From Bacteroidales bacterium (GTDB lineage: Bacteria > Bacteroidota > Bacteroidia > Bacteroidales > WCHB1-69), in contig JAGCUN010000020.1 in the NCBI GenBank assembly GCA_017962845.1, positions 1 to 38,713 of the forward strand: DNA of 38,713 nt. Reading direction: 5' to 3'. How positions within the stretch are numbered: the first letter of the stretch is position 1; each line of letters starts with the position of its first letter. Below, one piece after another: positions 31,726 through 38,713 of the stretch. Under the pieces are notes generated by a model. It did no database searches. It worked only from the letters and a program-made list of their open reading frames with translations, and was not told where the DNA came from. A program made the translations under genes and the position numbers.

Positions 31726-32814
31726 ATGGAATTCAGCCAAGAAGATATGATCGAGTTCTGCCGCACCCGCGCTAACATCCTACGGCAGAAATACATCGAA
31801 GATATGGAGAACAAGCTCACTTCGTTCGAGCGCAAAATGATCGCCAAAGGCTTCCGTGTGTGCTGGGTGACAGATGAAGATGACCTCACCGAAAACATCC
31901 TCAGCCAGCTTCCCAAAACTCCCTACAACAAGGTGTGCTTCGACCTCCCCGATGTGCCAGAAGCCCTGCGCACCTCCAAAAACATCCGCCCGGTCCACTA
32001 TGCCGATGTGGAAAGCGGCAAGTCGGGCGCAACCTATCTGTTTGTCCAGGCCGAATTCGCCATCGTGGAGACCGGCACATTGGTGCTGCTCAACAAGAAC
32101 TCAAAAAACTGCATCAACAGCATCCCCAACCTCTTCATCTTGCTCGACATCAGCAAGCTCCTCAACAAAACATCCGATCTTGAAACCATCCTCTACCTCC
32201 GCTCACAAGCGCAAGAGCAACATTATCTTCCCGAAGATGTGAAACTCATCAACCGGCCCTTCTCTCTCATCGAACCCAACTTCACCGATCCCAGTCAGGG
32301 CTACACTCACACTCCCGTGCAGATCACCATCTTCCTCTACGACAACGGGGTGACGGACATCATGCAGAACAGCATCCTGCGCGAATCGCTCTACTGCATC
32401 GACTGCGGCAAGTGCAAAACGGTATGCCCCATGTACGCCTACACCAAGGAACATACCCCCATCAACCTCGTGCGCGACAACTTCCTACACCATGCCACCG
32501 ACACCGAGCATGTCATCAAAAATGCCATGCTCTGCGGCAACTGCGACCACGTTTGCCCTGTACAAATCCCGCTCTGCGACCTCATCCTGAAAGAGATAGA
32601 ACTCGCCCGTCAGTCCCACCCCGGCAAAAGCAAACTGGCCAACACCTTCGATAAAAGAAAGAAACTCAACAGCATGAACGGCAAATTCCACCGTTTCTTC
32701 TTCAACAAAACCATGTATGGCAAAAACAAAATGCTGTACAACTATTTTAAACAACAACAAGACCCCTTCTACAATATCCTTTGGACACAAGAGAACAGCG
32801 AAAATGACAAATAA
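31726..32814 (+). CDS. LutB-like iron-sulfur protein (LUD domain plus 2[4Fe-4S])
   Basis: A 362-residue protein resembling LutB, an iron-sulfur subunit of lactate-utilisation complexes. The N-terminal LUD domain includes FVQAEFAIVETGTLVLLN and SIPNLFILLD. It is followed by a ferredoxin-like dicluster with CIDCGKCKTVCPMY (about residues 223-236) and CGNCDHVCPV (about 270-279). LutA and LutC partners are not adjacent, and the protein is shorter than typical LutB (about 470 residues), so the substrate is uncertain. It starts 2 bases after rpiB and overlaps the DUF4175 gene by 11 bases. Confidence 0.8.
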   Translation: MEFSQEDMIEFCRTRANILRQKYIEDMENKLTSFERKMIAKGFRVCWVTDEDDLTENILSQLPKTPYNKVCFDLPDVPEALRTSKNIRPVHYADVESGKSGATYLFVQAEFAIVETGTLVLLNKNSKNCINSIPNLFILLDISKLLNKTSDLETILYLRSQAQEQHYLPEDVKLINRPFSLIEPNFTDPSQGYTHTPVQITIFLYDNGVTDIMQNSILRESLYCIDCGKCKTVCPMYAYTKEHTPINLVRDNFLHHATDTEHVIKNAMLCGNCDHVCPVQIPLCDLILKEIELARQSHPGKSKLANTFDKRKKLNSMNGKFHRFFFNKTMYGKNKMLYNYFKQQQDPFYNILWTQENSENDK

Positions 32815-35800
32815 TCAAGAGATTATTCGGCAGAAAATCAGAGAGTTCGTCCGCAAGTACTACCTCAACAAACTCTTGCGCGGCGCCCTCATCTTCGTCA
32901 TCATCACCCTGATGGTGTTCATCACGTATGCCCTGCTCGAGTATTTCTCCTACTTCAACTCCACCGTCCGCACCGTCCTCTTCTTCTCCTACCTCGCCAT
33001 CTTCGCCGTCACCCTCGTCTTTTACATCATCATCCCCCTCCTCAAAATCTTCGGCGTGGGCAAACAGCTCACCGCCACACAGATAGCGGAGATCATCGGC
33101 CATCATTTCCCCGAAATCGACGACAAACTGCTCAACCTCTTCCAGCTGGAGGCGATGCGCGAAAAGGGAGAGTGCAAAAGCGCGGAGCTCATCGCCGCCG
33201 CCATCGACACCAAAATCGAGAAGATCAAACCCTTCCCCTTCGTCAAGGCCATCCCCTTCAAAAACACCCGCCGCTATATCAAATGGGCTCTCATCCCCAT
33301 CCTTATCTGTATTGTCATCTTTTCAGTAAGAAGCGAAATCTTCACCCAATCGACCGAAAGAATCGTTCATTACGACAAATTCTATGCTAAACCAGCACCC
33401 TATTCTTTTGAAATTCAAAACGATACACTCACCACTTTCCAGAATGAGGATTTTGAACTCAAAGTCAAAATCAAAGGCACCGAAACCCCCGACGCGCTCT
33501 ATATCAACCTCGGCGGACGGAAGTACCAGATGACCAAGACCGACAACATTCATTTTACCTATATTTTTAAAAACCCGCAAGGAGACACTCAGTTCCACGT
33601 TTTCACCGAAGAGACCTCCTCGCCCGACTATACCTTGTCGGTGCTTCCCAAACCGGTCATCGTCAGCTTCGCCATGACGCTCCACTACCCCGCCTATCTC
33701 CACAAAAACGACGAGACTATCGACAACAACGGCGACGCCACCATCCCCGACGGCACGCAGGTGACCTGGTCGTTCTACACCCGCAACACCAGCCAGTTGC
33801 AGTTCATCCTCGACGATGAAAAAGAGCCCTTGCGCGCCGAAAAAGGCATCTACAAAATCACCAAGACCGTGCGCAACTCCTTCGCCTACGCCATCACCAA
33901 CAAGAACCAATTCTGCGCCTCCACCGACACCCTCAAGCACAACATCAACGTGGTGCCCGACCAATATCCCGACATCACCGTGGTGAGCCAGGCCGACTCG
34001 ATGCTGCCCGACCGCATCTACTTCAAAGGCACCATCCACGACGACTACGGCTTCACCAAAGCCCAGTTCGTCTATTCAAAATACGACAAGAACGACAAAC
34101 TCCTTGAAACCAACAAGGTACAGAACATTCCCATCAACTCGATGCTGACGGTGCAGGATTTCTACCACTACTTCGATGCCGGCGTGCTGATGCTTGAACC
34201 CGGTCAGCGCATCGACTACTACTTCCAGGTGTTCGACAACGACGGCATCAACGGTCCCAAGTCCGCCCGCAGCGTCTCAGAGACCTACCGCGTGATGACC
34301 GAAGAGGAGATTGACGAGCAATTGGAGAATAGCAACTCACAGACCAAGAGCGATTTACAAGAGTTGATTGATGACTCGAAAGACCTTCTCAAAGAGATTG
34401 ACAAACTGCAACAGCAGATGATGCAGAACAAGGAACTTTCGTGGCAGGACAAAAAGAAGCTGCAGGAGCTCACCGACAAGTATGAGGAGTTGAAAAAGCA
34501 GATTGATGAGATGAAACAGGCTCAGAATCAGCAGAATATGATGGAGGATAAATACAAAAATATCCCCGAAAACCTCATCAAGAAACAGAAAGAGCTGGAA
34601 GAGCGGTTCAACAAAGTTCTTTCGGACGAAATCAAGGAGATGTACGAAAAGTTGCAGCGGATGATGGACCAGATGAACCAGCAGAACAACAATAAGGAGG
34701 ATGTGAAGAAGACGGTTCAGGATGTGAAGAACAACACCGAGGAACTGAACAAGACCCTCGACCAGCAGCTGGAGCTTTTCAAACAGCTGGAGTTCGAGAA
34801 GAAGTACAACGACATCATCGACAAGGCGAAGAAACTGTCGGAGGAGCAGAAAGCGCTTTCCAAGCAGAGCGAACAGAAAGCCATTGACAAACAAGAACTT
34901 CTGCAAAAGCAGCAGGATATTGAGAATCAGTTTAAAGAACTGAAAAAAGAGATTAACGAGCTGAACCAACTCAACAAGGAGTTGGAAGATCCCAACAAAC
35001 TGTTGGACACGAAGGACCTCCAGCAGAAGATCGAGCAGGATTTCAAGGACAGCAAGGATGCGCTGAACAAGAACAACCGAAGCAAGGCGGCCTCGAGCCA
35101 GCAGGATGCGGGTGAGAAGATGGAGGAGATGGCCGAAAAGATGGAGGAGAACATGCTGGAAAATGAGGAGGAGAATTTGGAGGAAGACATGGAGAGCTTG
35201 CGGCAGATCTTGGACAACCTCGTACAGATCTCCTTCAACCAGGAGGCGGTGATGGAGCGGCTCAGACCGCTCAGCCAGCACTCGTCGCAGCTTACCGACA
35301 TTGCCCGCACGCAGCACAACATCCGCGACAACATGCTGGTGATTGCCGACTCGCTGAATGCCCTCGCACGCCGCCAGAGTGCGGTCAAGCCGTTCATCAA
35401 CGAGGAGGTCGGCAAGATCAACTCGTACATCGATGCGGCGGTTGGCTCGCTGAAAGACCAGCGGGTGCAGAACGCCCTCACGCAGCAGCAGTTCGCCATG
35501 ACCAGCATGAACAACCTCGCCCTCATGCTCGCCGAGTCGATGAAGGAGGTGAAGCAGAAACAGAGCGAATGCCAGAACTGCAAGAATAAGAACAAGAGCG
35601 GGAAAGGCTCCTGCAACAATCCCGGCGGGAAGGGAAAGACCAAGACGGCGCGTGAACTGCAGCAGCAGCTGAACCGCCAGATGGAAGCCCTCAAGCGCAG
35701 CATGGAGCAGGGCAAGAAAGAGGGACAGCAGGGACAGAACGGTCAGTCGATGAGCGAACAGCTCGCCAAGATGGCCGCCCAGCAGGAAGCCATCCGCAAG

Positions 35801-36172
35801 ATGATGCAGGAGTACGAGGACGGCCTCAAGTCGGAGAACGGCGTGGGCGACAAGTCGGTCGAACAGATGATCCGCGACATGGAGAAGACCGAGAAAGACC
35901 TTGTGAACGGCAACATCACCACCGAGACCATCAACCGACAGAAGAACATTGAGACCCGAATGCTGGAGAGCGAGCGAGCCCAGATGCAACGCGAGCAGGA
36001 CGAGAAGCGCGAGAGCAACGAGGGTCGCGACATCATCAACCCCAACCCGCCCAAAGAGTGGAACATGGACCGCCAATCACAGCAGCAGATTGAGATGCTC
36101 AAGTCCATCCCCCCGAACCTCAACTACTATTATAAAGAAAAAGTCAACCAGTATTTTTATAACATCGAATAA
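32804..36172 (+). CDS. DUF4175-type membrane-anchored coiled-coil protein
   Basis: A protein of 1,122 residues. Two membrane helices lie near the N-terminus (LLRGALIFVIITLMVFITYALLEY region and TVLFFSYLAIFAVTLVFYII), with a third hydrophobic segment near residue 165 (WALIPILICIVIFSV). A beta-rich extracytoplasmic region follows (residues about 180-500). Residues about 505-1,080 are a Gln/Glu/Lys-rich coiled coil interrupted by a Cys-containing Gly/Lys loop (CQNCKNKNKSGKGSC). This architecture is typical of Bacteroidota DUF4175 proteins, whose function is not established. The ATG at 32804 overlaps the LutB-like gene; the earlier frame start (32717) lies inside that gene. Confidence 0.85.
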   Translation: MTNNQEIIRQKIREFVRKYYLNKLLRGALIFVIITLMVFITYALLEYFSYFNSTVRTVLFFSYLAIFAVTLVFYIIIPLLKIFGVGKQLTATQIAEIIGHHFPEIDDKLLNLFQLEAMREKGECKSAELIAAAIDTKIEKIKPFPFVKAIPFKNTRRYIKWALIPILICIVIFSVRSEIFTQSTERIVHYDKFYAKPAPYSFEIQNDTLTTFQNEDFELKVKIKGTETPDALYINLGGRKYQMTKTDNIHFTYIFKNPQGDTQFHVFTEETSSPDYTLSVLPKPVIVSFAMTLHYPAYLHKNDETIDNNGDATIPDGTQVTWSFYTRNTSQLQFILDDEKEPLRAEKGIYKITKTVRNSFAYAITNKNQFCASTDTLKHNINVVPDQYPDITVVSQADSMLPDRIYFKGTIHDDYGFTKAQFVYSKYDKNDKLLETNKVQNIPINSMLTVQDFYHYFDAGVLMLEPGQRIDYYFQVFDNDGINGPKSARSVSETYRVMTEEEIDEQLENSNSQTKSDLQELIDDSKDLLKEIDKLQQQMMQNKELSWQDKKKLQELTDKYEELKKQIDEMKQAQNQQNMMEDKYKNIPENLIKKQKELEERFNKVLSDEIKEMYEKLQRMMDQMNQQNNNKEDVKKTVQDVKNNTEELNKTLDQQLELFKQLEFEKKYNDIIDKAKKLSEEQKALSKQSEQKAIDKQELLQKQQDIENQFKELKKEINELNQLNKELEDPNKLLDTKDLQQKIEQDFKDSKDALNKNNRSKAASSQQDAGEKMEEMAEKMEENMLENEEENLEEDMESLRQILDNLVQISFNQEAVMERLRPLSQHSSQLTDIARTQHNIRDNMLVIADSLNALARRQSAVKPFINEEVGKINSYIDAAVGSLKDQRVQNALTQQQFAMTSMNNLALMLAESMKEVKQKQSECQNCKNKNKSGKGSCNNPGGKGKTKTARELQQQLNRQMEALKRSMEQGKKEGQQGQNGQSMSEQLAKMAAQQEAIRKMMQEYEDGLKSENGVGDKSVEQMIRDMEKTEKDLVNGNITTETINRQKNIETRMLESERAQMQREQDEKRESNEGRDIINPNPPKEWNMDRQSQQQIEMLKSIPPNLNYYYKEKVNQYFYNIE

Positions 36173-36184
36173 AATTATATCACC

Positions 36185-36631
36185 ATGTATACCATTGAAA
36201 TACAAAACCTTAACCTGCAAAACGCCCAAGGCCGCATATTGGGTGCAGTGGAGAACCTTTGCGACACCTTCGGCTTGGAAGACCAATTCGGTGTGCTGTC
36301 GTATGGGATGCACGAACTGATTTCGCTCATCGAGCGGAATGCCGAGGACCAGCATTACGAGTTCTCCGTCAACTTCTACATCCAAAGCGACCGTGTGTCG
36401 GTTCAGGTGCTCGCCCCGCAGAGTCTCGGCGACATTGCCCGCATGATTGACACTGCCACGTACGAGGATGCCGAAACGGCCGGTTTCATCGTGAGCCAGC
36501 TCACCGACAGCCGCGAGTTGCGCAACGACGGCCGCGAGTTGTGGCTCGACATCATGGTGACGCCCACCTTCCCGGTAGCCGACCGTGCCGAAATCCTCGC
36601 CCACAACACGGTCAAGCAGCTTCAACGATGA
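36185..36631 (+). CDS. Unknown protein, possibly HATPase-like
   Basis: A 148-residue protein 12 bases after the DUF4175 gene, probably in the same operon. The segment GVLSYGMHELISLIERNAED resembles the N-box helix (E...N) of anti-sigma-factor-type HATPase domains, but no clear G-box is visible, so ATP binding is doubtful. The C-terminal part (ELWLDIMVTPTFPVADRAEI) is predicted mixed alpha/beta. There is no signal peptide or membrane segment. Neighbours suggest a partner of the membrane coiled-coil protein; this is inference. Confidence 0.7.
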   Translation: MYTIEIQNLNLQNAQGRILGAVENLCDTFGLEDQFGVLSYGMHELISLIERNAEDQHYEFSVNFYIQSDRVSVQVLAPQSLGDIARMIDTATYEDAETAGFIVSQLTDSRELRNDGRELWLDIMVTPTFPVADRAEILAHNTVKQLQR

Positions 36632-36658
36632 AGCCCCAAAACAAGACCAGAATCATAA

Positions 36659-36697
36659 GATTTACAATTGACAATGTACAATGAAGAATGTACAGTG
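36659..36697. repeat. Low-complexity TTTACAATTGACAATGTACA tract
   Basis: Short degenerate repeats (acaattgacaatgtacaatg, gaatgtacagtg) between convergent genes. The rest of 36632-36803 contains only a run of eleven or so C's near 36750 and no recognisable terminator. Confidence 0.45.
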
Positions 36698-36803
36698 ATG
36701 TGAAGGTTTTGTGGGAGGGCATGGCGGAGAGGAAGACGTTGTTGTAGTCCCCCCCCCCAAATTGTGAACAGAATCGGGACAAAAACGGGACACCAGTTTC
36801 CGA

Positions 36804-38287
36804 CTATTTCGGCGCGTCTGGAAGTTCCCTTGTCACTTTCACCCCCTTTTCGAAATCATACAAGGTCATCTTGCGTATCTGGTAGTAGCACTGCCAGCTG
36901 GTAGCCAGTGCCTGGAGATAGGTGATGCGGGCGTTGTCTTTTTCGTATTGCGAAGTGGAGAAGTCGAGAAAACCGATACGTCCCAGCGCATACGCCTCCG
37001 AGGTCATCTCGTAGCGTCTTTGGCTAAGTTCCGTTGTGCGTACCGCAAGTTGTAGTCTGTATTTCTGCACGTTGAACCGTCCCACAAAATCCGAGAGTTC
37101 GTGTTCTGAGGCCAACGTCTCCTGCCGGATGGCCAGTTCCTCATTGGCAAGGGAGGCCTCCGCCCGGCGACGTTTGCAGCGTGCCGTCCCCCATTCCAAA
37201 ATCGGGATCTCGAACGACAGCGTCACCTGCTCCTGGTCTAACGGATTGCGGTAAACGTTACGGAAGCGTTCGTCATTTTTGGAAAGTCCGAAGGAGGCAT
37301 TCAGGTTGACTGAAAATCCATTGTCGGCTTTTGCCCGCGCCAGATCGCTTTGTGCCTGTAGCAAGCGGTGTTGGCGGTCGGGTTCTGCCGGACTGTTCTC
37401 CCGATACTGGCCCAACGCCTTGTCGTAATCTATCACCTCCACGGTGAGTGTTTCAGGCACCTGCAGAACGAGGGAGGCACTTTCGTCCCAACCGATATAG
37501 TCGCAGAGGACACGCGTTCTGTTGGAGAGTTCCTGCAGGAGTTGCTCTATTTCGAGGGTGAGGTTGAGATTATCGACCTCCACCTCCAGGACCTGCGCTT
37601 CGGTGAATTTGCCGATGGCGAATTTCTCGCGTGCCGTGGCCAGCAGCGTGTCGCTGTTCTGTTTGTTCTCCACTTTCAGCGCCAGTGTTTCCTGCGTTTC
37701 CAGCAGCTCAAAGAAATAAATCACCGTCTGCAAGGCTATGTGTTCCAACACTTCCGCATATTGTCGTTGGGCCTTTTGCAGAGCCAGCGGCTCCATCTTT
37801 TTTTGCCATTTGTAGGTGTTGTAGGAGATGATGGGCTGCGAGATGCCAAAGTTCACGATGTTGGCCAGATAGGAGGTGGTAGTATTATCCATGTAAATAT
37901 CAAGACGTTGCAATCCTGTTGAAGCATAGAATATGCCACCTGTAAATGGGATGGGCTGGCGCAGGTAAAGGCTGGCGGCATAGTTGCCCGTTGACTGTGA
38001 GACGAAGGCCTCGCTACCGTCCGGCATGGTGATTTTGGAAATGGTGCGGTTGAAGGCGGGGAGGTTCCCCGAAAGCGACAGCTGCGGGAGCAGCGACTTG
38101 CGGTACAGCCGGTACCCGTAGCAGGCATCCCAATAGTCGTACTGGGCCTGTTGCGCCGCTATGGAGTGAGTTTGGGCCAAATGAATGGCAGAATCCAACG
38201 GCAGCAAAATTTGTGCTTGAATTCGCAGGGGGAATAGTACCATGAAGAGCATCGCTCCCCAACATCCCCATCGTTTTAATGTGTGTT

Positions 38288-38291
<4 letters not shown>
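36804..38291 (-). CDS. TolC-family outer-membrane efflux protein
   Basis: A 495-residue TolC/OEP-family channel. A signal peptide (MKHTLKRWGCWGAMLFMVLF, cleaved after about RIQAQ) precedes two OEP repeats: first LPLDSAIHLAQTHSIAAQQA with LLPQLSLSGN, second AQSDLARAKADNGFSVNLNAS with the late QRRYEMTSEAYALGRIGFLDF segment. It should form the outer-membrane/periplasmic duct of a type I or ABC export system. The ATG at 38291 shares ATGA with the stop of the upstream maturase gene, implying coupling; the upstream Met at 38303 is possible. This links the channel to export of the RiPP made by the grasp-with-spasm system. Confidence 0.88.

Positions 38292-38713
<422 letters not shown>

Noticed and set aside
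34355..36076. A 573-residue Leu-rich open frame on the minus strand
   Set aside because: Antisense of the Gln/Lys/Glu-rich coiled coil of the DUF4175 gene; CAG/AAG/GAG codons read backwards as Leu, Phe and Val.

Overview
The window is chromosomal DNA from a Bacteroidota (Bacteroidales-like) bacterium. The evidence is a type IX secretion C-terminal sorting tail at the left edge, Bacteroidota promoters (TAnnTTTG -7 boxes) before most genes, few Shine-Dalgarno sites, and lineage-typical families: a GSCFA protein, a DUF4175 coiled-coil protein, a FeoA-FeoB fusion, a DoxX-thioredoxin fusion and a grasp-with-spasm maturase. No rRNA, tRNA, CRISPR array or transposase was recognised.

Layout. 1-478: an orphan T9SS tail and repeats. 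479-970: an exported thioredoxin. 992-5961 (minus): a 2-hydroxyacyl-CoA dehydratase activase-like operon ending in a TetR regulator; its first gene is split by an in-frame TAG. 6062-6612: a frameshifted RhuM-like gene. 6.7-18.2 kb: an accessory island of mixed base composition. It holds a DnaQ-like exonuclease, a three-gene operon of two DUF262 proteins plus a short DprA-like protein, a pair of unknown genes, an RtcB 3' fragment, a WDW-repeat protein, a 44-aa ORF, a PD-(D/E)XK protein and a DUF1835-like protein. A WYL regulator (18235-19209, plus strand) borders it. 19.3-24.6 kb: mutS2, a fused peptide ABC ATPase and a DoxX-thioredoxin protein. 24.6-27.5 kb: a small lipoprotein and feoAB. 27.5-30.9 kb (minus): nrdD-nrdG-GSCFA behind a cobalamin riboswitch. 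31.3-36.6 kb: rpiB, a LutB-like protein, a DUF4175 protein and a small unknown. 36.8-38.7 kb (minus): a TolC-like protein and the 3' end of a grasp-with-spasm maturase, the edge of a RiPP cluster.

The main discovery is in the island. Seven promoters share one architecture: a 19-bp imperfect dyad (TATGnC...GnCATA), exactly 9 bp, then a TAnnTTTG -7 box. Six read leftward into island genes; the seventh, with the most perfect dyad, reads into the WYL gene. This looks like an autoregulated, WYL-controlled stress or defence regulon spread by duplication of a promoter block. A second duplicated block (3' end of a small ORF plus about 75 bp of leader) precedes two unrelated nuclease-type genes, the DUF262/HNH gene and the PD-(D/E)XK gene. 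Everything here was read by eye without database searches, so family names rest on recognised motifs.
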